Assembly (NCBI GenBank): GCA_944390715.1
Contig: CALXQS010000012.1
Span: forward strand, 1 to 61,194
Source of the DNA: an uncultured Duodenibacillus sp.
GTDB taxonomy: Bacteria > Pseudomonadota > Gammaproteobacteria > Burkholderiales > Burkholderiaceae_F
Direction of reading: 5' to 3'
DNA length: 61,194 nucleotides
How positions within the stretch are numbered: position 1 is the stretch's first letter; every line of letters begins with the position of its first letter. The notes under the pieces are model-generated. The model searched no databases and was not told the DNA's origin. It saw only the letters and a list, made by a program, of their open reading frames with translations. This document shows, piece by piece, positions 1 to 9,285 of the stretch. The position numbers and the translations under genes are program-made.

Positions 1-68
1 TCAACGATGAGTTTACCGAGCCCTTTTCCTGAGGTTATGACAAATTTGTTCGTTTTTTTGTCGGCTAG

Positions 69-938
69 TTAAACCCCCTCGCCTTTGGCCACAATGACCG
101 GCAACGGTGTTTTTTCGGCATCGTAATCGAGCGCAACAGCGTAGTGCGTTGGATTGACGATCAGCACTTTGGCTTTCCTGACGCTGGCCAGGGCATTCTG
201 ATTCATCAGTTCGCGATAAAGCTCCTTGCGCTTTCCTTTTACAAGAGGATCGCCTTCTGAATCTTTGTATTCGCGCTTTACTTCATCAATGCTCATTTTG
301 TGTTCCTGAGTCCAGCGATATTTTTGATAGAGAAAATCAAGTGCCGCCACGGCAGCAAAAGCACCTGCCGTATAGAGCAGAAACTCGCCCATGGCGCTGC
401 CCAAAGCTATCCACATCGATCCAACGCCGCCTTTGGGAACACTGAAAAGCATGGGAACATACTTGGCAAAAACAGTCCAGACAATGGCTCCGAGAATCGC
501 TACCTTTACGATGTTCTTAATGAACTCAAAAAGATTGCGGGTGGAAAATACGCGCTTGAACCACCTGCTTGGACTGATGTTTTCCAATTTTGGAACAGCC
601 GCCTTTGGAGCAAAAAGAAAACCGGTTTCTGCCAGCAGCACAATGAGCGCCACAGCCACCAAAAGTCCGACCAACGGCAGCACAAGCGCAAATGACGCCT
701 CGATCACGATGCTTGAGACACGCTCGAGCGCTTGTTCGTAGGGCATGTCGACGCACGAAAGCGTCACAGTGAACATCTCAACCAATGTTTCAAAGATCGA
801 CTCGGCATTGCCGATCAAATAAAAGGCAAGTGCAAGGATTGTGGCTGCCGGCGCCAGATCCTGCCCCTTGCAGATATCGCCCCGCTCTCTTGAATCACGA
901 ATCCGTTTCGGGGTCGGTTGTTCTGTTTTCTCGCTCAT
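69..938 (-). pseudogene. sctU: SctU/YscU-family type III secretion export-gate protein, 3' truncated
   Basis: The 289-residue product starts with the SctU/FlhB signature MSEKTEQPTPKRIRDSR, has several membrane segments in its first 200 residues, and carries the NPTH self-cleavage motif (LIVNPTHYAVAL) of the cytoplasmic domain. In the family this protein switches substrate specificity of the type III secretion export apparatus. The reading frame stops at KGEGV, about 25 residues past NPTH, where relatives continue for roughly 60 to 80 more residues ending in a conserved PLAR-type segment. No frame in the remaining 68 bases restores that segment. The start overlaps the end of the sctT remnant by an ATGA, as in intact operons. 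The N-terminal sequence favours the secretion paralogue over flagellar FlhB. I read it as a decaying gene, although the window edge prevents seeing what replaced the 3' end. Confidence 0.8.
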
Positions 939-1456
939 TGCAGCAGCAACCTCATTGCCGAGAGATCAACACCAAAGGCGGCAAAGCGCTCGGGTGCGTC
1001 CGACATCAGAACAGCAAAGTAAAAAAGCAGCAAAAACGAAGCGGCGGCGCACTTGACGGGAATGGCCAGCACGTAAACGTTGAGCTGGAGCGCAAACCGA
1101 TTGACAAGCCCGAGCGCGGCGTCCGCAAAAAGACAGGCAAGCACGATGGGAGCTGAAATCAGCATGATGTTTGCTGCAAGCTGCGCGAGCTTTTCACCAA
1201 AGAAAAGCGCCGCACCAGTTTTTTCGAAGAGCTCTGCGGGCAGAAATGAAAAAACCGGCCAAATTTCGTACGTGCTGTAGAGCAAGGCAAGCAAAGCCGC
1301 AAAGCTGCCTGTGGCAAAAAAGGCGTATACCGTGCTCTGCACCAAAAAAGAACCGGTCGGTGATGTTTCATCACCCGTGATGGGCATTCGTTTGTAGCAA
1401 ATGCTCCTGCAGAAGCGTTTTGAACCTATGCGCTGTTTCACCATAGGTTCATACAT
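935..1456 (-). pseudogene. sctT: SctT/YscT-family type III secretion membrane protein, 5' truncated
   Basis: From about base 1381 down to 935 the frame reads as the C-terminal half of SctT/SpaR: TGDETSPTG, then hydrophobic helices, then the family motif GLVNRFALQLNVYVLAIPVK. Relatives usually have GLLNRFAPQLN, so the conserved proline is lost here. Intact SctT proteins are about 250 to 270 residues, and the first 100 or so are missing. The 25 residues before the similarity are rich in basic residues and Cys and do not look like a membrane protein. The break coincides with a perfect inverted repeat at 1421-1451. Together with the truncated sctU this marks a relic of an export apparatus rather than a working system. 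Confidence 0.75.
1421..1451. repeat. Perfect 10-bp inverted repeat at the sctT breakpoint
   Basis: TGAACCTATG at 1421-1430 is matched by CATAGGTTCA at 1442-1451 with an 11-base spacer. A third copy of the core GAACCTAT lies at 1493-1500. The repeat sits about 40 bases upstream of where recognisable sctT sequence begins. It could be a scar of an excised element or a rearrangement; this is inference. Confidence 0.6.
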
Positions 1457-1626
1457 AAAGGCTCGTTTATGAACTTTTGCTTAAAGCAGAAAGAACCTAT
1501 CTGCCGCAGGTCACATCTGACTTTGTGATGCTGCACCCAGTCGGATGCGAGTCTCGCTTCGCCATCCATTTCATCGCATAAGCTTCATTGCAAATATTTT
1601 TTACGGCTTATTTACAGACCTTTAGC

Positions 1627-1690
1627 GCAAAAACAAAACCCCAGATTCGCACTGGAAGATTGATCAGCATTCAGTGCGAATAGCCGGGGC
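1627..1690 (-). terminator. Rho-independent terminator downstream of rsmB
   Basis: On the minus strand CCCCGG and TTCGCACTG (1689-1672) pair with CAGTGCGAA and GGGG (1654-1639), followed by a T-rich run (TTTTGTTTTTG). It lies about 45 bases after the rsmB stop codon and separates rsmB from the secretion-gene relics. Confidence 0.8.
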
Positions 1691-1731
1691 AATATTTCTT
1701 AAGACCGCTCTGAGAGGCTATTTTGCGCCCA

Positions 1732-3204
1732 TTAACTCGTCTTCACCAGCACCGCAGCAAAGAAGCCGTCTGTATCGTGCCGGTTGGGAAGCATGACGAA
1801 ATAGTCTCCAGCCTTTTGTTTTTGTTCATCGGTAAACTCGACGCCCTGCTTGGAGAGGATCTCTGAAGCATTTAGAAGCTCAAAATCAGGATGTCTCTTC
1901 AAGAAGTCCTCCACCACTTCCTGATTTTCGACTCTAAGCATGGAGCATGTTGCATAGACGATGCGCCCGCCCTTTTTTAGAAGCTTGCTTGCCTCTTCAA
2001 GAACTGATTTCTGGACGGCGTTGATGCGATGAAGCTCTTCGACCGACAGGCGCCACTTCAGGTCGGGATTTCTGCGCAGCGTGCCGGTACCCGTACACGG
2101 AGCGTCGACCAAAACGCGATCAAACTTGCCGCGCAAACGCTTGATGTGATTGTCATGCTCATCGCGAATGGCAATCGGATGCACATTGGTGAGTCCCGCA
2201 CGACGGATGCGAGGCTTGATGCCCGTAAGCCGCTTCTCGTTGATGTCAAACGCATAAAGCCGCCCCGTCGAGCGCATCAATGCGCCCAGAGCCAAGGTTT
2301 TTCCGCCGGCACCGGCACAAAAATCGCAAACCATTTCGCCGCGCCGGGGAGCCACAAGCCGTGCAATCAGCTGACTGCCTTCATCCTGCACGTCAATGCG
2401 GCCTTCCTGATACATCGGCCAGCGGATGAGTCCCGGCTTGTCGATCAAGCGCACGCCGTCGGGCGAAAACCGCATGGGCTGAGCCTCAACGCGATGTTCT
2501 TTCAATTCTTCAAGCACATCCTCGCGCTTTGCCTTAAGCGTATTGACGCGAAGGTCCAAAGGAGCTCCTTTTAGGCTTGCTTCGAAAATTTCCTGCGCTT
2601 CTTCACCGTACTGCGCCTGGATTCGATCAAAAAGCCACTGCGGCATTTCCGCCTGAGTGTGCAGCGGAGCCTTTGTCATATCGCAGGCAAGCATATTCTT
2701 CACAGGCCCTTTCTCCTGACCGAGCACGGCATCAATGATTGCCTCTGGGCCAAATTGAAGCGACAGCGTCAAAAGCGCTGCCGCGCGCGGCGCTCTCTCA
2801 GGCCGTACCGGATGCATGCGATGCTTGATGCCCGCAAGGTGCCGCAGGCCGTAGAAGATTGCTTCGGCCAAAACTGTTCGGTCCCTGCTTCCAAGCTTGG
2901 GATTGGACTTAAAAAAGGCCTTCATCAGGCGATCGGCAGGACCATCGAGCTTCAAAATAACGGCAAACGCGCGAGCCAATTCATCAACGATGAGATTGGT
3001 AATGCGCACCTGTCCGGGATGAAGCTTAGCCATGCGCTGGCCGCCGGAAGATCCCTTGACAGCCTCGTTTTTGCGATTTTCTGCGAGTTGTCGACGGCGC
3101 GCGGCAATCTGTCGTTCCGTCATGTGCTTTTCGCGATCATCCTTGACGCGCTTGGTGCGCACAGGACGAAACGGCATTTTGCGTTTTTTATTGTCTTCTG
3201 TCAT
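1732..3204 (-). CDS. rsmB: RsmB/NOP-family rRNA (cytosine-C5) methyltransferase
   Basis: The 490-residue protein has a basic N-terminal tail, a NusB-like helical region (about 70 to 200), and a class I SAM-dependent methyltransferase domain. SAM-binding loop CDFCAGAGGKTLALG, motif IV DAPCTGTGT and the catalytic TCS of motif VI (ATCSM) are all present, which are the two cysteines of RNA m5C methylases. It probably methylates a cytosine of 16S rRNA, as RsmB does at C967 in E. coli; the exact target is inferred. The Lys/Arg-rich first 60 residues are longer than in E. coli RsmB. It follows purN on the same strand with an 89-base gap, a neighbourhood common in Burkholderiales. Confidence 0.85.
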   Translation of the reverse strand: MTEDNKKRKMPFRPVRTKRVKDDREKHMTERQIAARRRQLAENRKNEAVKGSSGGQRMAKLHPGQVRITNLIVDELARAFAVILKLDGPADRLMKAFFKSNPKLGSRDRTVLAEAIFYGLRHLAGIKHRMHPVRPERAPRAAALLTLSLQFGPEAIIDAVLGQEKGPVKNMLACDMTKAPLHTQAEMPQWLFDRIQAQYGEEAQEIFEASLKGAPLDLRVNTLKAKREDVLEELKEHRVEAQPMRFSPDGVRLIDKPGLIRWPMYQEGRIDVQDEGSQLIARLVAPRRGEMVCDFCAGAGGKTLALGALMRSTGRLYAFDINEKRLTGIKPRIRRAGLTNVHPIAIRDEHDNHIKRLRGKFDRVLVDAPCTGTGTLRRNPDLKWRLSVEELHRINAVQKSVLEEASKLLKKGGRIVYATCSMLRVENQEVVEDFLKRHPDFELLNASEILSKQGVEFTDEQKQKAGDYFVMLPNRHDTDGFFAAVLVKTS

Positions 3205-3293
3205 GGAGCAAGCAAAATCCTTTAAAGATGGTGAAGGTGTCGATTATTGCGAGCATGGAGCTGCCGCCGCCTTGGGCGCAACAGACGATGCCT

Positions 3294-3947
3294 TTAGACT
3301 GCAGCATCAAAAAGGGTTAGAGACAAAGCCGTTTCATCGTCCATTTTTGTGCGGCCGTCAACGAGCTTTACCCGCCCCGTCGCGACAGCATGAACAGCAC
3401 GGGGGTACAGCACATGCTCAAGCTTCAGTCCGCGGTGCGCGAGCGTATCCGGATCATCGGAAGCAAGCACAGGGACAACAGCCTGTCCAATAATGGCGCC
3501 GGCATCAAGTTCAGGGCTTACAAAATGCACCGTGCATCCGTGCACGCGCACCCCCGCGGCAATCGCACGAGCATGCGTATCAAGTCCCTTGAAAAGCGGC
3601 AGCAGAGCCGGATGAATATTGAGAATCTTGCCAGGATAGCGTTCCACAAAATGATTGGTCAGCACGCGCATGAAGCCGGCCAACACGATGACTGCCGGGT
3701 CATAGCGGTCAATGATCTGCATCATGGCGTCTTCAAACGCCTCGCGCGTCTCGAAGAGCTTGTGGTCGACAACTTCGGCATGAATGCCCATTTCGCGCGC
3801 ACGCTCAAGTCCTGCCGCCCCCGGCCGATTGCTGATGACGCAGGAAATTTGAATGCCTTCATCCAACCAGTTTTCGCGCTTGGCGCTCTCGGCAATGGAA
3901 ACAAAATTCGAGCCGCGCCCGGAAATTAAAACAACAATATTCTTCAT
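3294..3947 (-). CDS. purN: Phosphoribosylglycinamide formyltransferase (GART)
   Basis: This 217-residue cytoplasmic enzyme transfers the formyl group of 10-formyl-THF to GAR in purine synthesis. The phosphate loop GRGSNF, the catalytic NIHPALLP and the SPELDAG aspartate loop are present, so the Asn/His/Asp triad is intact. I chose the ATG at 3945-3947 because it opens directly on the Rossmann strand KNIVVLISGRGSN; the frame extends further upstream but the added residues do not resemble the family. Its cofactor is a product of formate-THF ligase (fhs at 16.8 kb), and purF lies elsewhere in the window. Confidence 0.93.
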   Translation of the reverse strand: MKNIVVLISGRGSNFVSIAESAKRENWLDEGIQISCVISNRPGAAGLERAREMGIHAEVVDHKLFETREAFEDAMMQIIDRYDPAVIVLAGFMRVLTNHFVERYPGKILNIHPALLPLFKGLDTHARAIAAGVRVHGCTVHFVSPELDAGAIIGQAVVPVLASDDPDTLAHRGLKLEHVLYPRAVHAVATGRVKLVDGRTKMDDETALSLTLFDAAV

Positions 3948-4601
3948 AAAAAAATTCGTCGCGCAGGCCCCTGCACGCAGGCTAAGGAGAAAGCGCCGCC
4001 TCCTGGAAAAAGTCCGGGACAACTGAAAAAAGCTCGGCAAATGCAGCGTACCGCCGGCAAATCCTGAGCACATATCAGCACTGCGGCAAAGGAAAGAATT
4101 TCTTCGGCATTGCTGCAAACATCAAGAGGCCGGTCTGGATCAAACTCCACGACCAGCCATGTGCAGAAAGCTGCCAAAACTGCCGCACCATCCTGAAATT
4201 GCCCGCTCTGACTGCTGCGGATTGCTCCAACAGGGCAGTCTGGCGACCAACGGTCAATTCCTGCCCGCCAGCCGCAGCGGCTCGAGGCGCTCAACAGAAC
4301 CGATGGGAGCACAATGCGAGCTCTTCTCTAGACTCATACGGCAGATTTTGAACATCTTTCTTCAACCAGCAACCCCCTCCGGCAATGCTTTCTTCGGGCT
4401 CTAATTGTAGCTGTTTTGCATTCGCAGCCGATGAGATGATCACGCTAGCGGCTAGGAAATCAAATCCCTATAATCCTGAGCTTTGAGAATGCAAAGCGCA
4501 TCCGTCGAATGAGGCGATTTTTTTACCAACAGCGCTTGGCAAACGAGCTTTTTAAACGCTTTAACCAAACCAAAAATCATCTGCATTCGTCATACACCAG
4601 C
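3948..4601. other. Gene-poor divergent region between purN and ribF
   Basis: About 650 bases without a convincing gene. Short open frames occur on both strands but lack a credible ribosome site or a recognisable protein. A TATAAT hexamer at 4469-4474 could be the -10 of a ribF promoter, though the expected -35 position is poor. The first part of the region could hold a degraded gene that I cannot identify. Confidence 0.5.
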
Positions 4602-5555
4602 ATGAGGCATATTTTTCGCGGCCTTCCCGCAAGTTCTCAAAAAGTTGACTGCGCACTTGCCATCGGCAACTTCGACGGTGTGCATCTCGGCCACCAGAAG
4701 CTTCTGCGCACCGTCTGCGAGGCTGCCCGCGAAAAGGCTCTGGCCAGCGCCGTACTCACTTTTGAGCCTCATCCCAGAGAGTTTTTTGGTTCAGAAAACG
4801 TCGTTCGAATCAATACGCTCAGAGACAAGATCGAAGCGATTCGCGCCTGCGGCATTGACCGGATCTTCATCCTGCCCTTCAATCAGCATTTGTGTGAACT
4901 CTCGCCGGAGAAGTTTGCTCAGGAAATCCTCGTCGATGGCTTAGGATGCCGATGGCTCACCGTCGGTTCAAACTTTCGCTTCGGCGCACGCCGTGCTGGC
5001 GACTTTGCTGCCCTGCAAAAGCTGGGACTCAGTCTGGGCTTTGAGGCACATGCCACGCCGCTTGTTTTTCACGACAGCGCCCGCGTCTCGAGCACGCGCA
5101 TACGACAAGCCATGCAGGCCGGAGAGCTAGACGAAGTCGCCCTCATGCTGGGGCGCCCCTACTGCGTAACCGGCCGCGTCATTCACGGCGCCGCACTTGG
5201 CCGACAGCTGGGCTTTCCTACGCTCAATGTTGCTTTTGGCCCAGCTGGATCCAAGTCCGCATGCGGTCTGCACGGCTCATTTGCCGTACGCATCAAAGCA
5301 CTGCAATCCGACGGCTCGATCCTCGGCGGAGTTGCCAGCATGGGATTTAAGCCTACGGTGAGCACTGCTGGACGCTGGCTTTTGGAAACGCACGTCTTTG
5401 ACTGGGAAGGCGACGCATACGGAAAAATCGTGCAGATTGAGTTTGTCCAAAAACTCCGCGACGAAATGAAGTTCTCGTCCCTCGACGAACTTAAGCGCGC
5501 CATTGGCCGCGACGCTCAAAACGCCAGGCGCATCCTCGGTCTGCCCGAAGATTGA
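4602..5555 (+). CDS. ribF: Bifunctional riboflavin kinase / FAD synthetase
   Basis: The 317-residue RibF phosphorylates riboflavin to FMN and adenylylates FMN to FAD. The N-terminal nucleotidyltransferase domain shows GNFDGVHLGHQ, NFRFG and SSTRIR. The C-terminal kinase domain shows GAALGRQLGFPTLNV followed by the G-rich HGSFAVRI strand. The start at 4602 gives MRHIFRGLP, normal for the family; the frame continues about 30 codons upstream without similarity. It opens the conserved ribF-ileS-lspA series, and supplies the flavin used by several enzymes in the window (ETF, FrdA, AzoR). Confidence 0.93.
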   Translation: MRHIFRGLPASSQKVDCALAIGNFDGVHLGHQKLLRTVCEAAREKALASAVLTFEPHPREFFGSENVVRINTLRDKIEAIRACGIDRIFILPFNQHLCELSPEKFAQEILVDGLGCRWLTVGSNFRFGARRAGDFAALQKLGLSLGFEAHATPLVFHDSARVSSTRIRQAMQAGELDEVALMLGRPYCVTGRVIHGAALGRQLGFPTLNVAFGPAGSKSACGLHGSFAVRIKALQSDGSILGGVASMGFKPTVSTAGRWLLETHVFDWEGDAYGKIVQIEFVQKLRDEMKFSSLDELKRAIGRDAQNARRILGLPED

Positions 5556-5576
5556 GAAAATAAACAATTTGTTCAA

Positions 5577-5606
5577 CGATTTCTAAGTCAAACACCTTAG
5601 AAATCG
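5577..5606. promoter_or_regulatory. Palindrome containing CTAAG-N8-CTTAG ahead of ileS
   Basis: CGATTTCTAAG at 5577-5587 and CTTAGAAATCG at 5596-5606 form a perfect 11-bp inverted repeat with an 8-base spacer. The core CTAAG-N8-CTTAG recurs with identical spacing upstream of aspA and between frdA and recG. No T-run follows on the plus strand, so a terminator is less likely than a protein-binding site, although a hairpin role in the ribF-ileS transcript is possible. Confidence 0.55.
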
Positions 5607-5619
5607 TGCAGCTGACAGC

Positions 5620-5642
5620 CGGCGCCGTGACATGGCGCCTTC
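5620..5642. repeat. GGCGCC inverted repeat between ribF and ileS
   Basis: GGCGCC-gtgacat-GGCGCC forms a short GC-rich hairpin just after the longer palindrome. Its role, whether RNA processing, attenuation or none, cannot be told from sequence. Confidence 0.35.
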
Positions 5643-5752
5643 AGCCGATGTAAACTCCAAAAGTTTTCGCGTCATCGCTTTCCCGATGCACGCACAAAAA
5701 TTTGTCATTCATTGAACTTCAGAAGAGCCCGAGGGGGCCTGGAGCGCACTCT

Positions 5753-8620
5753 ATGTCGAAAAAAGACGCCGCCGCACAGCCGGCAAAGTACCCTTTAAAT
5801 TTGCCTGAAACTCCCTTCCCCATGCGCGGAGACTTGCCGCGCCGTGAACCTGTGTGGGTCAAGCAATGGGAAGAGAAAGACATCTATCACGTCATCCGCA
5901 AGGCCCGCAAAGGTCAGCGCCGCTTCGTGCTGCACGACGGCCCGCCGTACGCCAACGGCGACATTCACATGGGGCACGCCCTCAACAAGATTCTCAAGGA
6001 CATCATCAATAAGACAAAGCTGCTCGCCGGCTACGACGTCCCCTACATTCCCGGATGGGACTGCCATGGCATGCCCATCGAAATTCAAATTGAAAAGAAG
6101 TACGGCAAGGGCCTGCCCAAGGATGAAGTGATTGCCAAGGCGCGTGCGTACGCTGATGAACAAGTGGCACGCCAGAAGGAAGGCTTCAAGCGCCTGGGCG
6201 TTCTTGCCGACTGGGACAATCCTTACCTCACGAAAAACTTTGCCAACGAGGCTGCAGAAATCCGCGCGCTGGCAAAGATTGTTGAAAAAGGCTACGTCTA
6301 CAGAGGTCTCAAGCCCGTGAACTGGTGCTTCGACTGCTGTTCAGCATTGGCTGAGGCAGAGGTCGAATACAAGGATGCGCAAAGCTACGCCATTGACGTG
6401 GCCTTCAAGCTTTCCGACGAAGACCGTCCAAAGGTGGAAGACTTCACGGCCATCAACATCAACAAACCTTGCTTTGTCGTGATCTGGACCACGACGCCTT
6501 GGACGATTCCAGCAAACCAAGCGCTCAACATGCATCCGGAAATCGACTACGCGCTCGTTGACTGCGGAGACCGTTTCCTGATTCTTGCTGAAAATCTGGT
6601 TGAAGACTGCCTGAAGCGCTACAACTTTAAAGGCAAAGTCGTGGCTACGACCAAAGGCGCAAATTTTGATCACATCCGCTTCTGGCATCCGCTTGCCGAG
6701 CTTGATCCGGGCTACAAGCGCTTCTCACCGGTCTTTCTTGCTGAATACGTCGACGTCTCGGCCGGCACGGGCATCGTGCACTCGGCTCCTGCCTACGGCG
6801 TAGACGACTACAACAGCTGCAAGGCCAACGGGATGACCAACGACGACATCCTCAATCCAGTGCAGGGCAACGGCGTGTATGCCGACTGGCTGCCTCTTTT
6901 CGGCGGCATGATGATCTGGAAGGCGCAGCCCAAAATCTGCGACGCCATGCGCGTTGCCGGCAGTCTTTACACATGCGACAAGATGACGCACAGCTACATG
7001 CACTGCTGGCGTCACAAGACCCCGCTCATCTACCGTGCTACCGCTCAGTGGTTTGTCCGCATGGATGCTCCGAATGAAGACACCAAGAGCGTCTTGGGAC
7101 TTGCTGCACAGCCCGAAAGCCTGCGCTCGGCAGCCCTGCGCGGCGTTGACAACACCAAGTTCTTCCCGGAATGGGGCTACAACCGTCTGCATGCGATGAT
7201 CGAAAACCGCCCCGACTGGTGCATTTCCCGACAGAGAAACTGGGGCGTGCCGCTGCCCTTCTTCATCCATAAGGAAACGCAGCAGCTGCACCCGCGCACG
7301 CTGGAGATCATGGAAGAGGTTGCCAAACGCGTAGAAAAAGAAGGTGTTGAAGCCTGGGTGCGCGCCAAGCCTGAAGAATTCCTCGCACCTGAAGAAATCA
7401 GCCAGTACGAGAAGTCCAGCGACATTCTTGACGTATGGTTTGACTCGGGCGTAACGCACTACACGGTCATGCGCGTGAGCCACGCTGAAGATCAGCGCTG
7501 GCCTGCTGATCTCTATCTTGAGGGCAGCGACCAGCACCGTGGGTGGTTCCACTCCTCTCTGCTCACAGGCACGATGCTCGACGGCCGCGCCCCCTACGAT
7601 TCTCTGCTTACGCACGGCTTCCTTGTCGACGAGAACGGCGAGAAAATGAGCAAATCCAAGGGCAACACCGTAAGTCCGCAGGAAATCTGTCAGAAATACG
7701 GTGCGGAAATCTGCCGACTGTGGGTTGCTTCGACCGACTACACGAGCGAACTGCGCATCGGACCGACGATCGTCAAGCGCGTCGTCGACAGCTACCGACG
7801 CATCCGCAACACACTGCGCTTTTTGCTTGCCAACACGAGCGACTTTGATGTCAAAAAGGATGCCGTGCCGGTTGAAGAAATGCTTGAACTGGACCGCTGG
7901 GCGCTTGCCCGCATCGATCAGCTGCAGGACCAGGTTCTCGAGTATGAGCAAAGCTGTCAGTTCCATATGGTCACCAACCTGTTGATGACTTTCGCCAGTG
8001 AAGATCTGGGCAGCTTCTATCTCGACATTCTCAAGGACCGCCTCTACACGACCAAGGCCGATGGTCTGCCGCGACGCAGCGCTCAGACCGCGCTTTGGCA
8101 CATTACGGCAACCTACCTGCGCCTGATGGCTCCGATCCTCTCGTTTACCGCTGAGGAGGCTTTTGCCATCTTCAGTCCCAACGAATCTGGCACGATCTTT
8201 ACCGAGGTCAACCATATTGTTCCGGAAGTCAAGAACGCCGAAGCGCTGCTGCACAAGTGGGCCGACATCCGTCAGGCCCGTGCACAGGTGCTCAAGTCCA
8301 TTGAGGAGCTGCGCTCTCAAGGACTTGTCGGCTCAAGTCTGCAGGCTGAGTGCACTCTTAAGGCAGGAGGCGAACTCTACGCAGAACTCGCAAGCCTGGG
8401 TGAAGAACTGCGCTTTGTGATGATGACCTCTTCGGCCGTCCTCTCTCAGGGCCCGGCTGAAGCCGATCTGGTCGTCGAGACCCGTCCGAGCACTCAGAAA
8501 AAGTGCGAGCGCTGCTGGCACTACGTTTGCACGGTGGGAGAAGATGAACAGCATCCTGGTCTGTGTTCGCGCTGCCGCACCAACCTCTTCGGACTGGGCG
8601 AAGTGCGAAAGTTCGCCTGA
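5753..8620 (+). CDS. ileS: Isoleucyl-tRNA synthetase
   Basis: The 955-residue class I synthetase charges tRNA-Ile. It has the HIGH-type motif HMGH at residues 72-75, the KMSKS loop near residue 630, a long inserted editing domain between them, and a C-terminal zinc-binding segment CERCW with a later CSRC. The ATG at 5753 is preceded by a GGAG; the frame is open 17 codons further upstream with no family similarity. It is followed after 15 bases by lspA, the usual arrangement in Proteobacteria. Confidence 0.95.
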   Translation: MSKKDAAAQPAKYPLNLPETPFPMRGDLPRREPVWVKQWEEKDIYHVIRKARKGQRRFVLHDGPPYANGDIHMGHALNKILKDIINKTKLLAGYDVPYIPGWDCHGMPIEIQIEKKYGKGLPKDEVIAKARAYADEQVARQKEGFKRLGVLADWDNPYLTKNFANEAAEIRALAKIVEKGYVYRGLKPVNWCFDCCSALAEAEVEYKDAQSYAIDVAFKLSDEDRPKVEDFTAININKPCFVVIWTTTPWTIPANQALNMHPEIDYALVDCGDRFLILAENLVEDCLKRYNFKGKVVATTKGANFDHIRFWHPLAELDPGYKRFSPVFLAEYVDVSAGTGIVHSAPAYGVDDYNSCKANGMTNDDILNPVQGNGVYADWLPLFGGMMIWKAQPKICDAMRVAGSLYTCDKMTHSYMHCWRHKTPLIYRATAQWFVRMDAPNEDTKSVLGLAAQPESLRSAALRGVDNTKFFPEWGYNRLHAMIENRPDWCISRQRNWGVPLPFFIHKETQQLHPRTLEIMEEVAKRVEKEGVEAWVRAKPEEFLAPEEISQYEKSSDILDVWFDSGVTHYTVMRVSHAEDQRWPADLYLEGSDQHRGWFHSSLLTGTMLDGRAPYDSLLTHGFLVDENGEKMSKSKGNTVSPQEICQKYGAEICRLWVASTDYTSELRIGPTIVKRVVDSYRRIRNTLRFLLANTSDFDVKKDAVPVEEMLELDRWALARIDQLQDQVLEYEQSCQFHMVTNLLMTFASEDLGSFYLDILKDRLYTTKADGLPRRSAQTALWHITATYLRLMAPILSFTAEEAFAIFSPNESGTIFTEVNHIVPEVKNAEALLHKWADIRQARAQVLKSIEELRSQGLVGSSLQAECTLKAGGELYAELASLGEELRFVMMTSSAVLSQGPAEADLVVETRPSTQKKCERCWHYVCTVGEDEQHPGLCSRCRTNLFGLGEVRKFA

Positions 8621-8635
8621 GCGCGTGCCTGACTC

Positions 8636-9154
8636 ATGGCTGACATCCGCTTGACAAACAGCCGTTCGCCTCGGGGTCGCAACCCGAGGCGGTTCGCGCT
8701 TTTTCTCTTATTGTCTCTGTGCCTGATCGGCATTGATCAACTCACGAAATTCTGGGTTACGCAGACCCTGGCCTATGGCACGGCCATATACGTCACCTCT
8801 TTTTTTAATCTCTGTCACGTTGTCAACACCGGTGCGGCCTTCTCGTTTCTAGGCGAAGCCGGAGGCTGGCAAATCTTTCTTTTTTCCGGCTTTGCGCTGA
8901 TCGTCAGCGCCGCCGTCATCTGGATGCTCTACAAGCACAACGATAAAACTCTGCTTTCGCTGTGCTTGGCTGCTGTTTTAGCCGGAGCCGTCGGCAATCT
9001 CATTGACCGCATGCTTCTTGGCCATGTTGTTGATTTTCTCGATTTTCATTTTGCCGGCTGGCACTGGCCAGCCTTCAACGTAGCCGATATTGCCGTCTGT
9101 ACAGGCGCTTTCGGAGCTGTTGCGCTTGAGTTTTTCGAAGGAAAACACCACTAG
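8636..9154 (+). CDS. lspA: Lipoprotein signal peptidase (signal peptidase II)
   Basis: This 172-residue inner-membrane aspartyl protease cleaves signal peptides from diacylglyceryl-modified prolipoproteins. Four hydrophobic segments are visible, and the signatures NTGAAFSF, GNLIDR and FNVADIA carry the two catalytic aspartates. Its substrates in this window probably include the lipoprotein at 42.4 kb. It is placed directly after ileS, as in most Proteobacteria. Confidence 0.93.
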   Translation: MADIRLTNSRSPRGRNPRRFALFLLLSLCLIGIDQLTKFWVTQTLAYGTAIYVTSFFNLCHVVNTGAAFSFLGEAGGWQIFLFSGFALIVSAAVIWMLYKHNDKTLLSLCLAAVLAGAVGNLIDRMLLGHVVDFLDFHFAGWHWPAFNVADIAVCTGAFGAVALEFFEGKHH

Positions 9155-9160
9155 CCTCTT

Positions 9161-9217
9161 CTTTCTGCGGAGATATACTCAGAAAGTAAACACTACTAAG
9201 AGCCTCGCCGCAGAAAG
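9161..9217. repeat. 10-bp inverted repeat between lspA and coaBC
   Basis: CTTTCTGCGG at 9161-9170 pairs with CCGCAGAAAG at 9208-9217 around a 37-base loop. No T-run follows. It may fold in the transcript between lspA and coaBC. Confidence 0.4.
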
Positions 9218-9285
9218 CTCATGTGCTGTCAGCTTGAGCTGCCTGTGTTGAAGATTCATTATTTTTGTCTCCTGCCCTGTTTCTC

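Noticed and set aside
1..68. LADK following the sctU stop as continuation of the gene past a single stop codon
   Set aside because: Residues after LADK do not resemble the SctU C-terminus in any frame, so a simple nonsense mutation is not supported by what is visible.
5620..5642. GGCGCC hairpin before ileS as a T-box or tRNA-sensing leader
   Set aside because: None of the T-box conserved sequences are seen, and such leaders are essentially restricted to Gram-positive bacteria.
6725..8320. Open frame of about 530 codons on the minus strand opposite ileS
   Set aside because: It lies entirely antisense to a well-supported gene, is His/Val/Gly-rich without protein motifs, and results from codon bias.
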